Part shown: in pieces, positions 8,727-16,880 of the stretch
Numbering within the stretch: position 1 is the first letter of the stretch
How the letters are laid out: every line of letters starts with the position of its first letter
Assembly (NCBI RefSeq): GCF_018224015.1
Contig: NZ_JAGPOT010000021.1
Location: 1 to 64,000, forward strand
DNA length: 64,000 nt
Origin: Pseudarthrobacter albicanus
Lineage (GTDB): Bacteria > Actinomycetota > Actinomycetes > Actinomycetales > Micrococcaceae
Reading direction: 5' to 3'
Position numbers and translations under genes: made by a program
The notes under the pieces: model-generated
Database searches by the model: none
Told to the model about the DNA's origin: nothing
The model's input: the letters and a program-made list of their open reading frames with translations, nothing else

Positions 8727-9641
8727 TTGATCAACCCCGTTCACCTGCGGACGCTCGTTGAGGTGACCCGGCTGGGTTCCTTCGCGGCGGCCGCGGGCCG
8801 GCTCGGCTACACGGCGTCGGCGGTCTCGCAGCAGATGTCGGCCCTGGAACGCGATACCGGGGTTGCCCTGTTCCTGCGCTCGGCCCGCAGCATCCAGCCC
8901 ACGGACGCTGCCCTGGTCATGGCCCGGCACGCGGCGAAGGTCCTCACCGACATCGAGGCGCTCATGGCTGCGGCCGCGCGGACCCAGGACAGCGCCAGCC
9001 AGGAGCTGCGGCTGGGCATCTTCCCCAGCCTGGCGACCTACGTGCTGCCGCGGATCCTGCAGAACCCGGCCTGGAAGAACCTCGGGATCGACCTGCGGGT
9101 GTCCGTGGCGGAGCCCGCCCGGACCATCCAGGGGCTGCGGACCGACGGCGAACTCGATGTTGCCCTGGTCTACCAGGTGGGCCAGTCGGGCCTGGCCTGG
9201 CCGCACACCCTGAACCGCCAGTGGATCGGCGACGACAATTTCCGGGTGGTGCTGCCCGCGGCGTGGGGCATCGGCGCCGGGTCCAAGGTGGCCGCGGACC
9301 ACCTGTCCGGGATGCCCTGGATTGTCCACCACCCGGGCACAAGCGACGCGACCGTGATCGAACGGCTCTTCGCCAGCTGCAACCTGCACCCGCGGGTGGT
9401 GGCCTACAGCGATGACTTCCATGCCAGCCTCGGGATGGCGGCGGCCGGGCTCGGTGCCGCCCTGGTCCCCGAGCTCGCCCTGCTGAACCGCCCGGCCGGG
9501 GTGGTGGTGCTGGATGTTCCGGAGATCCGGCTGGCCCGGAACGTCTTTGCCCTGCTGATCAACGAGAAGAAGACGGCCCGGGTCCAGCTGTTCGTGGAAC
9601 TGCTGGCGGACACGCTGCAAAAGCTCGGCACCACCGGCTGA
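8727..9641 (+). CDS. LysR family transcriptional regulator
   Basis: A 304-residue LysR-type regulator. The N-terminal winged helix-turn-helix is clear (HLRTLVEVTRLGSFAAAAGRL, then TASAVSQQMSALERDTG). It is followed by a periplasmic-binding-like effector domain (LRLGIFPSLATYVLP, then DVALVYQVG). The TTG at 8727 is preceded by AAGGG at six bases; reading further upstream runs into the divergent promoter. Its orientation makes the oxidoreductase-DUF1365-cfa operon the likely target. The effector is unknown. Confidence 0.9.
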   Translation: MINPVHLRTLVEVTRLGSFAAAAGRLGYTASAVSQQMSALERDTGVALFLRSARSIQPTDAALVMARHAAKVLTDIEALMAAAARTQDSASQELRLGIFPSLATYVLPRILQNPAWKNLGIDLRVSVAEPARTIQGLRTDGELDVALVYQVGQSGLAWPHTLNRQWIGDDNFRVVLPAAWGIGAGSKVAADHLSGMPWIVHHPGTSDATVIERLFASCNLHPRVVAYSDDFHASLGMAAAGLGAALVPELALLNRPAGVVVLDVPEIRLARNVFALLINEKKTARVQLFVELLADTLQKLGTTG

Positions 9642-9736
9642 AACGGTACCATTTCCGTGCCGCCCGGCCGGGCCGCGACCGGACAAAAACCTTGGGAATG
9701 CTGGAACGGAGCGGTTTTCAGGACTATGTTGAAGTT

Positions 9737-10243
9737 ATGAACAAGGTAGCGAGCCAGCACTTCGGCGAAGTCGAGCTCAACCACGGGAGAGAGCATAATT
9801 TCTCCGCCACGCATGAACTGGCGGGCCATCCTGTGGAGCTTGACCTGAATGTCAACGCCCATGACCGCTTCGACGAGGCGGCCCTGCACAAGGTTGACTA
9901 CCGGCTGCGCTTCCTGCCCGAACTCGTGGACCAGGTCCGCGAGATGATCGCGGCGGAGCTGGAGGAAGAAGGCACCAGCCCGCAGGAGTACCGGCACTTC
10001 CACTGCAACGCCATCAACGCCGAGCACCTGAAGAAGGTCTTCGGCGTCGCGGACAAGAACCAGCTGACCAACGAGGTCTTCCTGAAGGCACTCAAACTGG
10101 GCCACGTGGGCATCTACCCCGGCCAGCCCGAGCGGTATTTCGTCCTGGACTTCACCCTCGGCGCGCATTTCACCGACGAGGTCCTGGTCGCCTCGGCGGA
10201 TGAGGACGGCGTCGTGGACGACGAGATCCTCTGGGAGTCCTGA
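9737..10243 (+). CDS. DUF2004 domain protein
   Basis: A 168-residue acidic cytoplasmic protein of the DUF2004 type. It starts MNKVASQHFGEVELNHGREH and continues with a charged region around FDEAALHKVDYRLRF and a C-terminal HVGIYPGQPERYFVLDFTLG segment. The ATG at 9737 is chosen because homologous proteins begin near an HFG(E/R) motif; a TTG at 9692 is possible but less likely. It stands alone on the plus strand with a strong bidirectional terminator after it. No function is known. Confidence 0.8.
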   Translation: MNKVASQHFGEVELNHGREHNFSATHELAGHPVELDLNVNAHDRFDEAALHKVDYRLRFLPELVDQVREMIAAELEEEGTSPQEYRHFHCNAINAEHLKKVFGVADKNQLTNEVFLKALKLGHVGIYPGQPERYFVLDFTLGAHFTDEVLVASADEDGVVDDEILWES

Positions 10244-10258
10244 ATCGATTAAGGGAGT

Positions 10259-10302
10259 ACGACGGCGGCCGGTCACCTTGAGGGGTGACCGGCCGCCGTC
10301 GT
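10259..10302. terminator. 19-bp perfect hairpin, bidirectional terminator
   Basis: A perfect 19-bp inverted repeat (10259-10277 against 10284-10302, arms beginning ACGACGGCGGCC) with a 6-base loop lies between the convergent DUF2004 gene and metE. It should terminate both. Confidence 0.8.
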
Positions 10303-10305
10303 GTT

Positions 10306-10357
10306 CGGTGGTTGAGCCTGTCGAAACCTGGATCTCGGCAGGCTCGATCACCGGTGT
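10306..10357. repeat. REP-like intergenic element
   Basis: The sequence contains GTTGAGCCTGTCGAAACC followed by an imperfect inverted copy (GCAGGCTCGATCACCGG). Elements with the core GGTTTCGACAGGCTCAACCAC are scattered between genes in many Arthrobacter and related genomes. It lies between the terminator and the metE stop. Only one copy is present in this window, so the repeat status rests on prior familiarity with the core. Confidence 0.55.
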
Positions 10358-10360
10358 GGA

Positions 10361-12709
10361 CTACTGCGCTGCTTCCAGCAGTCCGGCGCGGACCGTCCTG
10401 GCGGCCGTGACCAGGTTGCGCAGGGACTCTTCGGTCTCGGCGTAGCCGCGGGTCTTCAGGCCGCAGTCCGGGTTGACCCAGAGCTGGCGGGACGGGACGT
10501 GCTTGACGGCGGTGCTGAGCAGCTCCGTGACTTCCTGCTCGCCCGGGACGCGCGGCGAGTGGATGTCGTAGACGCCCGGGCCGACGCCGCGGCCGAAGCC
10601 GTGGTGCTCGAGGTCGTGGACAACCTCCATGCGGGAGCGGGCGGCCTCGATCGAGGTGACGTCGGCGTCGAGGCCGTCGATCGCGTCGATGATGGCGCCG
10701 AACTCGGAGTAGCACAGGTGGGTGTGGACCTGGGTGCTGTCCCCGGCGCCGGCGGTCGCGAGGCGGAAGGACTTCACTGACCAGTCCAGGTACGCGGCCT
10801 GGTCCGCCTTGCGCAGCGGCAGGAGCTCGCGCAGGGCGGGCTCGTCCACCTGGATGATCTTGATGCCGGCGGCTTCGAGGTCGGCGATCTCGTCGCGGAG
10901 GGCCAGGGCCACCTGGTTGGCGGTCTCGCCGAGGGGCTGGTCGTCGCGGACGAAGGACCAGGCCAGGATCGTGACCGGACCGGTGAGCATGCCCTTCATC
11001 GGCTTCTTGGTCAGGGACTGGGCGTACTCCGCCCACTGAACCGTGATGGGGGCGCTGCGGGTGACGTCGCCCCACAGGATGGACGGGCGGGTGCAGCGTG
11101 AGCCGTAGGACTGGACCCAGCCGTGCACGGTGACGTCGAAGCCTTCGAGGTTCTCGGCGAAGTACTGGACCATGTCGTTGCGCTCGGGCTCGCCGTGGAC
11201 CAGGACGTCGAAGCCGAGCTCTTCCTGCAGCTCAACGACGCGCTTGATCTCATCCTTCATGAGCTGCTCGTACTGCTCCGTGGTCAGCTCGCCCTTGTTG
11301 GCGCGGGCCCGGGCGGTGCGGATTTCACCGGTCTGCGGGAACGATCCGATGGTGGTGGTCGGCAGCGGCGGCAGGTGCAGGGCCTCGGTCTGCGCGGCTT
11401 CGCGGACGCCGTAGGCGGAGCGGTTGAAGTCGGCGCCGGTCAGCGCGGCGGTGCGGGCCCGGACCCCTGCACGGCGGACGCCCTCGGCGGCGGCGCGGTC
11501 GGCGATGATGCGGGTGGCCTCGTCGATGGCCGGCTGGACGTCCTGTGCCTGGACGCCGGTGGCCGGGTCGGTGAGCAGGCCGGCCAGGGTGACCACCTCC
11601 GCCGTCTTCTGGTCGGCGAAGGCCAGCCAGCTGCGCAGCTGGGCGGAGAGCCGGACTTCCTCGTCGACGTCGTGCGGGACGTGCTGGGTGGAGGTGGAGG
11701 TGCTGATGGCCAGCGTGGCCACGCTCTTCTGCAGCTCGGCGATCTTGTCCGCCGAGGCGGCAAGGTCGTTGCGCCAGATGTTGTGGCCGTCCACGACGCC
11801 GGCGACGAGGGTCTTGTTGCCCAGCGCGGCGAGGGCGGCGGCGGAGGGGACGGCGCCCTTGAAGACGTCCAGGTGCAGGGCGTCGATGTTCGTGGCGGCG
11901 AGCGTGCCGAGCTGGCCGTTGAGCGCGCCGTACGGGGTGGAGACGAAAAGCTGCGGGCGCTGGGCCGTGGCGGCCAGGGCCTCGTAGGAGCGGGCGACGG
12001 CGGCCTGGATTTCCACGGCCGGGGTGTCCTGGTCCACCACGAGGGCGGGCTCGTCGAGCTGGACCCAGCTGGCGCCGGCGGCGGCAAGCTTCTCCAGCAG
12101 TGCGGTGTACACGGGGAGGATGTCCTCGAGGCGGGACAGCGGGCTGAAGCCGGCCGGGGCGTCGTCGGAGGCCTTGCTCAGCAGCAGGAACGTGACCGGG
12201 CCGACAATGTACGGGCGGGTTTCGACACCGTTGGCGAGGGCGTATTCGAATTCCTCGACGATGCGGTTGGAGGTCAGCGCGAAGCTGGTTTCGGGGCCGA
12301 TTTCCGGCACGAGGTAGTGGTAGTTGGTGTCGAACCACTTGGTCATTTCCAGCGGCTGCTGGTCCTTGGTGCCGCGGGCCAGGGTGAAGTAGCCGTCGAT
12401 GTCCAGCTGGCCTTCGGCGTTGAGGAGGTTGCCGAACCGGGCCGGCACGGCGCCGAGGTGGGCGGCGGCGTCGAGCACCTGGTCGTAGTAGGAGAAGGTG
12501 CCGGGGACCGCTGCGGCCTCGGTCAGGCCCAGTCCCTGGAGGCGCCGGGCGGTGCCGAGCTGGATCTCCTTGGCGGCGGCGTCGAGCGCGGCGGCGTCGA
12601 TCCTGCCGGCCCAGTAGGCCTCCACGGCCTTCTTGAGTTCGCGGCGGCGGCCGATGCGCGGGTAGCCCAGGATCGAGGCGGACGGGAAGGGGGTGTTCTT
12701 GTCAGTCAT
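10361..12709 (-). CDS. metE: Cobalamin-independent methionine synthase
   Basis: MetE transfers the methyl group of 5-methyltetrahydropteroyl-triglutamate to homocysteine without cobalamin. The 782-residue product begins SASILGYPRIGRRRELKKAVE, as MetE does. The zinc-binding half is present: VHTHLCYSEFGAIID supplies His and Cys, followed by SIEAARSRMEV and VNPDCGLKTRGYAE. The ATG at 12709 follows AAAGGA by six bases; the longer open frame to 13327 overlaps metF and is not used. It is downstream of metF by 59 bases on the same strand, so both probably share the long leader upstream of metF. MetF produces the methyl donor for MetE. Confidence 0.97.
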   Translation of the reverse strand: MTDKNTPFPSASILGYPRIGRRRELKKAVEAYWAGRIDAAALDAAAKEIQLGTARRLQGLGLTEAAAVPGTFSYYDQVLDAAAHLGAVPARFGNLLNAEGQLDIDGYFTLARGTKDQQPLEMTKWFDTNYHYLVPEIGPETSFALTSNRIVEEFEYALANGVETRPYIVGPVTFLLLSKASDDAPAGFSPLSRLEDILPVYTALLEKLAAAGASWVQLDEPALVVDQDTPAVEIQAAVARSYEALAATAQRPQLFVSTPYGALNGQLGTLAATNIDALHLDVFKGAVPSAAALAALGNKTLVAGVVDGHNIWRNDLAASADKIAELQKSVATLAISTSTSTQHVPHDVDEEVRLSAQLRSWLAFADQKTAEVVTLAGLLTDPATGVQAQDVQPAIDEATRIIADRAAAEGVRRAGVRARTAALTGADFNRSAYGVREAAQTEALHLPPLPTTTIGSFPQTGEIRTARARANKGELTTEQYEQLMKDEIKRVVELQEELGFDVLVHGEPERNDMVQYFAENLEGFDVTVHGWVQSYGSRCTRPSILWGDVTRSAPITVQWAEYAQSLTKKPMKGMLTGPVTILAWSFVRDDQPLGETANQVALALRDEIADLEAAGIKIIQVDEPALRELLPLRKADQAAYLDWSVKSFRLATAGAGDSTQVHTHLCYSEFGAIIDAIDGLDADVTSIEAARSRMEVVHDLEHHGFGRGVGPGVYDIHSPRVPGEQEVTELLSTAVKHVPSRQLWVNPDCGLKTRGYAETEESLRNLVTAARTVRAGLLEAAQ

Positions 12710-12768
12710 GGGAAGTCCTTTGAAGTCGTGGGTGATTCGTTGGCAGGAGGTGACGAAGTTTGTGGTGC

Positions 12769-13776
12769 TCAGCTGGCCACTGGCTCGCGGACCGCCGCGG
12801 GCCGCCGTGCTGGCTGTTGCCGTCCGGCGGCTTGCCGTCCGGCGGCTTGCACAGCGGCGCGCCGCGGCCGGGGCAGCGCGAGTTTGTCCAGCACCTTCAG
12901 GGCTGCGGAGTGTTCGTTGAAGGTGTACAGGTGGATGCCGGGGGCGCCGGCGTCCAGCGCCGCGTTGGCGAGGTCCACGGTGGCGCCGACCCCGATCCGG
13001 GTCCGTTCGGCGTCGGTACCGGCGGCGGTGAGCCGATCGATGAGTTCCGGCGGCGGTTCCACACCGGTCAGCTCTGCCAGCCGGGCGAGCCGGCGGAGGC
13101 TGGTGAGCGGCATGACGCCCGGAATGATCGGGATGGTCACCCCGGCCCGGCGTGCCCGGGTCAGCAGGTCCGCGTACTGCTCGGTGTGGAAGAAGACCTG
13201 GGTGATGGCGAAGTCGGCGCCGGAGCGCTGCTTGGCCAGCAGCACTTCGATGTCGTGCGCAGCACTCGGGGATTCCGGGTGCCGGGTGGGGTACGCGGCG
13301 ACGCCGACGGCGACCTTGCCGGCGCACAGCAGCGCCGAGCGGCGCTGCTCCACGCGGCGGATGAGTTCGATCAGGTCCTGGGCGTAGCGCAGCGACCCTT
13401 CCGGCGGCGTGCCGCCGTCCTTGGGCTGGTCGCCGCGCAGCGCCAGGATGCCGCGCACCCCGACGTCGAGCAGCTCGCCGATGATCTCCGCCAGTTCCTC
13501 CGGGGAATTACCCACGCAGGTCAGGTGGGCCAGAGGCCGCAGCGTGGTCTCCTGCACGAGCCGGTTGATGAGCTCGACGGCGGTGCTCCGGTTGGAGCCG
13601 CTGGCGCCATAGGTCACGGACACGTAGTCCGGGTCCGTGGTTTCCAGTTCGCCGATGGTGGTCCAGAGCGATTCCGCGGCGGCGGGTGACCGCGGCGGGA
13701 ACAGCTCATAGGACAGCGCGACAGGCGCCGCGCCGGCAAGATTTGGATGGGTGTCAATAAGGCTTGGTGGAGACAT
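12769..13776 (-). CDS. metF: 5,10-methylenetetrahydrofolate reductase
   Basis: MetF is a flavoenzyme that makes 5-methyltetrahydrofolate for methionine synthesis. The 335-residue protein has SYELFPPRSPAAAESLW at the start, then YVSVTYGASGS, HLTCVGNSPEEL, GILALRGDQP, FAITQVFFH and PIIPGVMPLTS, all diagnostic. The C-terminal 35 residues are Arg/Ala/Gln-rich with a duplicated AAGRQ segment and are not part of the barrel. The ATG at 13776 follows AAGGA by six bases. The gene begins the metF-metE unit. Confidence 0.96.
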   Translation of the reverse strand: MSPPSLIDTHPNLAGAAPVALSYELFPPRSPAAAESLWTTIGELETTDPDYVSVTYGASGSNRSTAVELINRLVQETTLRPLAHLTCVGNSPEELAEIIGELLDVGVRGILALRGDQPKDGGTPPEGSLRYAQDLIELIRRVEQRRSALLCAGKVAVGVAAYPTRHPESPSAAHDIEVLLAKQRSGADFAITQVFFHTEQYADLLTRARRAGVTIPIIPGVMPLTSLRRLARLAELTGVEPPPELIDRLTAAGTDAERTRIGVGATVDLANAALDAGAPGIHLYTFNEHSAALKVLDKLALPRPRRAAVQAAGRQAAGRQQPARRPAAVREPVAS

Positions 13777-14015
13777 TTGCGTCCTTGGCTGTGAGCCACT
13801 GGCGGTGTCAGCGCCGGAAATCCGGGAGCTGTGCCGTCAATGAATTGAGTTTGGGGAACACGGAGGGAACTTCTGCAGGACGCAGCCGCGACTGTTACGC
13901 CTGATACGAAGTTGTCCGTGAGCAAATGTCAGGCCCACATGGGGGCACCCACACCCTCCTCGGCCGCCCTGGGGCGGCCTGCAGCGGAGGATCGCTGACA
14001 CGTTACTGAGGTAAC
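13777..14015 (-). promoter_or_regulatory. Long structured leader upstream of metF-metE, unassigned riboswitch candidate
   Basis: On the minus strand this leader can fold into a three-way junction. P1 pairs TGTCAG (14000-13995) with CTGACA (13932-13927). Inside it P2 pairs CCTCC (13990-13986) with GGAGG (13959-13955) and is capped by a GGCCGCCC/GGGCGGCC hairpin (13962-13979). A GCCC/GGGC hairpin sits at 13933-13946. Further on are CCGGA-AA-TCCGG (13814-13825) and GGCT-CAC-AGCC (13787-13797), the latter beside the metF ribosome binding site, where it could occlude translation. A palindrome GTTAC-TGAG-GTAAC (14002-14015) at the upstream end may be an operator. I cannot match a named SAM, SAH or cobalamin class. 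Confidence 0.5.
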
Positions 14016-14371
14016 TTGCTTACAACTGTAGGGGCCCCCGCGGGGGCATTCAAGTCGGCTGCCGAATTAAGACGCGGCTTTACGGAACATTTGCGGGGCC
14101 GGACAGAATATTGTTCGCGGTCTGGTCCGGTTTGCATGGCCGGGGCGGCGTGCCCTGCCTTCCCGTCCACGCCCGCCCGGCCCCGGGACCGCGGCGGATC
14201 CGGCGCATGCCGCACAACGGCCCGGGCATGGTCCCGTGGGTCTGCCCTGAGGCAGGGCATCCGGCTGCGCGGAGGTTTTCTTAGAGTCGAGGCGGGGGCT
14301 TGACACGTGTGAACTATCGATATAAGCCCGAAGTCACGGACGACTGTTTGACCAACCCGGAGGGCAGCTCA
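14016..14371 (+). promoter_or_regulatory. Promoter region of the secreted lectin-fold gene
   Basis: No gene is visible here. A TTGACA at 14300-14305 is followed 15 bases later by TATAAG (14321-14326), a plausible though slightly short-spaced sigma-A promoter. A TGCCCTG-AGG-CAGGGCA hairpin lies near 14243-14260. The ribosome binding site GGAGGG is seven bases before the ATG at 14372. The 14041-14240 part is GC-rich spacer. Confidence 0.5.
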
Positions 14372-15112
14372 ATGAAACAGCTACAAAGACTGGGGCTTGC
14401 CGGCCTGCTTCTGGCGCCACTGCTGGGGGCCGGCCTGACCACTGCAGGGATCGCGTCTGCGGCCACCACAAGCTGCCAGCCCACCGCGCCCGCCCCGACC
14501 GACTCCTACCCCGGCACCACCGTCGTGGCCGACAACTTCGAATCGGGAACCCTGGCCCCGTTCATCGTCCACAGCGCCGGAACCGGGACCGCCACGGTCT
14601 CTTCAGCACTGGCACTCTCAGGCGGCTGCGCCGGCTACCTGCACGTAACCTCCGACCCCGGCGCCCTGGCCTACCTCTCCGCTCCCCTGCCCGCGGGCAC
14701 CCCGGCCGCCTACGCAGACGGCTGGTTCAACATCACCACGGCCGGCCTGGCAGGCAGCGACGTACCCTATTTCCGGTTCTTCTCCGGAACCACGCGGATC
14801 GCGGACGTCTACCGGTACAACAGCAACGGCCAGCTCTGGCTGCGCGTGACATCACCAACCGGCGCTTCCGTCTATACACGCCTGCTGGCCTCCAGCATCC
14901 CCCTGAGCTCCTGGCATCACGTCGTCGCGCACGTCGTGCCCAACACGAGCGCTACAACGATAGAGGTCTGGTTTGACAGCGTCCTCGTCTATTCCAGCAA
15001 CCAGGTCAGCACCGGATTCACCACCTTGTCGGCCGTGCAGCTCGGCGCCGAACACGCCAGGCAGATGGGTGACAACTACCTCGACGACATCATCGTCAAG
15101 AGCGGCTCGTAA
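14372..15112 (+). CDS. Secreted protein with a single concanavalin/LamG-like domain
   Basis: A 246-residue exported protein. Residues 1-31 form a signal peptide with a hydrophobic stretch (GLAGLLLAPLLGAGL) and an Ala-x-Ala type cleavage region. The mature part looks like a jelly-roll lectin/glucanase-fold domain: DNFESGTLAPF, AYADGWFNITTAG, DVPYFRFFSGTTR, then SSWHHVVAHVVPN, EVWFDSVLVY and VQLGAEHARQMGDNYLDDIIV. It is clearly paralogous to the N-terminal half of the LGFP-repeat protein at 19791-21917 but ends after the lectin-like domain. No catalytic residues are recognised; a carbohydrate-binding role is inferred from the fold. Confidence 0.82.
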   Translation: MKQLQRLGLAGLLLAPLLGAGLTTAGIASAATTSCQPTAPAPTDSYPGTTVVADNFESGTLAPFIVHSAGTGTATVSSALALSGGCAGYLHVTSDPGALAYLSAPLPAGTPAAYADGWFNITTAGLAGSDVPYFRFFSGTTRIADVYRYNSNGQLWLRVTSPTGASVYTRLLASSIPLSSWHHVVAHVVPNTSATTIEVWFDSVLVYSSNQVSTGFTTLSAVQLGAEHARQMGDNYLDDIIVKSGS

Positions 15113-15199
15113 AAGCAGGGCCGGGCCGGAGACGGCGTTGGAAGCGGAGACAGGGGCGGGGCCCTCCCCATTGCGCGGGTGCAGGGCTATCCTGTTGCC

Positions 15200-15403
15200 A
15201 TGATCCAGCTTCCAGCCAGCTACCAGGAGTACCTCGCGGGCAAGAGCGAGAGTCTCATCAACACCGTCCGGCCGATCCTGATGCAGTCCGCGGCGGACAA
15301 ACTGCACGGTGTCCGGGTCACCTACAACCGCGGTCCGACCGGCCACCAGGCGCATCTGGACGACACCATCCCCTTCGGCACCGTCATCGAAGACATCGAC
15401 TGA
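15200..15403 (+). CDS. Small conserved protein, function unknown
   Basis: A 67-residue protein starting MIQLPASYQEYLAGKSESLI and ending in TIPFGTVIEDID. It is soluble with no signal or membrane segment. It resembles small conserved hypotheticals of Micrococcaceae. A TATCCT hexamer lies six bases before the ATG, which suggests a leaderless transcript; there is no ribosome binding site. It stands alone between the secreted protein and the convergent ROK regulator. Confidence 0.72.
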   Translation: MIQLPASYQEYLAGKSESLINTVRPILMQSAADKLHGVRVTYNRGPTGHQAHLDDTIPFGTVIEDID

Positions 15404-15480
15404 GGGTACTGCCTGGCTGTAGGGTCGCGGCTGGCCGGCGGGTCCCGGCCGGCTGTCGTGTCCTGCCCGGTCCCCGAGTC

Positions 15481-16797
15481 CTAACCCTCGAGCAGGAGGC
15501 GCTGGGAGCGCGGGGCGAGGGTGTGCTCGAGCACGAGGCACGCCGCGCCGATTGCGCCGACATCCTCTCCGACTCCGGTGCCCACCACCTCGATGGCGTG
15601 GATCCTGCGGGTGGCGCTGCTCTCCCTGACGAGGTCCGGGATCCGTTCCAGATACCGCTCGGACAGACAGGACCAGAACGGGCCGCCGAACACCACGCGG
15701 TCCACGTCCAGCACGTCGGTGACGGTTGAGACGGCCCGCGCCACAAGCACGGCGGAACGTTCGATGATCTGCCTGGCCTGCCCGTCCCCGGCAGCGGCCT
15801 GGGCGCAGAGCCGGACAAAGCGCTCCTGGACCGCCGGTCCGTCTGCGGCGCCGGTGGCGCCGGCGGGATCGGTGGGTTCGGTGGCGCCGACGGGATCGGT
15901 GGGGTCGGTGCGGTCGCCGGAACAGGCCAGGATGCCGGCCGACTCGGCCTGGGCCACGAGCACCCGCGGGATGCAGGTGGAATTCACGCAACCGCGCTGC
16001 CCGCAGTCGCACGGCGGCCCGCCGGGGTCCACCACGATGTGCCCGATCTCGCCGGCGTTTCCCGAGGTGCCGCGCACCACCTCGTCGTTCAGGACGATTC
16101 CGCAGCCGATGCCGGTCCCCATATACAAGAAGATGAAGCTGCCGGCACCGCTGGGACCGCCGGCCCAGGTCTCGGCCACGGCAGCGCTGGTGGCGTCCTT
16201 GTCCACGAGAGTGGACAGCCCGGTGGCCGCCGCCAGGGCGTCCCGCAGCGGCACGCGGTGCCAGCCGGGCAGGAGCGGCGGGTCCACTACGATGCCCTCC
16301 CCAAGGTCAACGGGGCCCGGCGAAGCGACGCCCAGCCCGGCGATCCTGGCCGCCTCCACGCCGGAATCGTCGATCAGCTGCTTGATCTCGGCGGCAATGG
16401 TGCCAATGACGGCGTCCGGGTCCGCGCCGGCCGGAGTCGTGATCCGGGAATGTTTGACCACGGCGCCGACGAGGTCCAGCACCACGAAGGTTGTCACGGC
16501 CGGGTCCAGATGGACCCCCACCGCGTACTTTCCGGAGGAGTTCAGGCGCAGCATGGTCCGCGGCTTGCCCGGACCGGTGCCTTCCTTGCCCGCCTCCACG
16601 ATCAGGTTCTGGTCCAGCAGCCGGCGGGAAATATTGGAGACCGTCTGCGGGGACAGCCCGACGAGCTGGGCCAGCTCCACCCGGCTCAGGCCGGCCGGGG
16701 CGCGCCGGATGGCATCCAGGATGACGGTGAGGTTGAAGTCACCCATGCGGGGCAGATTCGTTCCGCGCCGTGGTGAGGGCCGGCGGATCTCAGTCAC
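15481..16797 (-). CDS. ROK family transcriptional regulator
   Basis: A 438-residue sugar-responsive regulator. The first 80 residues hold a winged helix (FNLTVILDAIRRAPAGLSRVELAQL, VSNISRRLLDQ). The ROK kinase-like domain follows: AVGVHLDP, GLGVASPGPVD, LVDKDATSAAVAETW, then GTSGNAGEIGHIVVD and the zinc-binding CDCGQRGCVN. The GTG at 16797 has AGGGGG upstream. Between the zinc site and the C-terminal helices is an extra low-complexity insert of about 25 residues rich in Asp, Pro, Thr, Gly and Ala. The ligand is probably a sugar but cannot be named. Confidence 0.92.
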   Translation of the reverse strand: MTEIRRPSPRRGTNLPRMGDFNLTVILDAIRRAPAGLSRVELAQLVGLSPQTVSNISRRLLDQNLIVEAGKEGTGPGKPRTMLRLNSSGKYAVGVHLDPAVTTFVVLDLVGAVVKHSRITTPAGADPDAVIGTIAAEIKQLIDDSGVEAARIAGLGVASPGPVDLGEGIVVDPPLLPGWHRVPLRDALAAATGLSTLVDKDATSAAVAETWAGGPSGAGSFIFLYMGTGIGCGIVLNDEVVRGTSGNAGEIGHIVVDPGGPPCDCGQRGCVNSTCIPRVLVAQAESAGILACSGDRTDPTDPVGATEPTDPAGATGAADGPAVQERFVRLCAQAAAGDGQARQIIERSAVLVARAVSTVTDVLDVDRVVFGGPFWSCLSERYLERIPDLVRESSATRRIHAIEVVGTGVGEDVGAIGAACLVLEHTLAPRSQRLLLEG

Positions 16798-16880
16798 TGA
16801 TACCCCCTGGACGTCGTCGGTTTAGCAGTGCTGATCCCAGCATGGCACGTTACGCGCGGGCATGCGCCCACCCGCCGCCT

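Noticed and set aside
10361-13327. A 988-codon extended reading of metE
   Set aside because: The extra N-terminal part overlaps metF in another frame; the ATG at 12709 has a proper ribosome binding site and MetE homology begins there.
11123-13387. A 754-codon plus-strand open frame opposite metE-metF, and similar long frames opposite ileS (39691-43110) and pepN (58952-61375)
   Set aside because: All are antisense shadows created by GC-rich third positions; none has a ribosome binding site, domain or sensible composition.
13787-13940. Cobalamin-riboswitch-like words on the plus strand (GAGCCACTGG, GGGGAAC, CCGCGACTGT, GTCAGG)
   Set aside because: They are on the strand away from metF-metE and in the wrong order for the class; the B12 box is incomplete.
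13927-14000. SAM-IV or SAH riboswitch upstream of metF
   Set aside because: The region has a multi-stem junction and a CAGCG word, but the diagnostic GGCAACC (SAM) and paired GCGC/GGCGCTCAC (SAH) elements are not found.
14003-14306. Small open frames on both strands before the lectin-fold gene
   Set aside because: They overlap each other and the promoter, lack ribosome binding sites and have no protein-like pattern.
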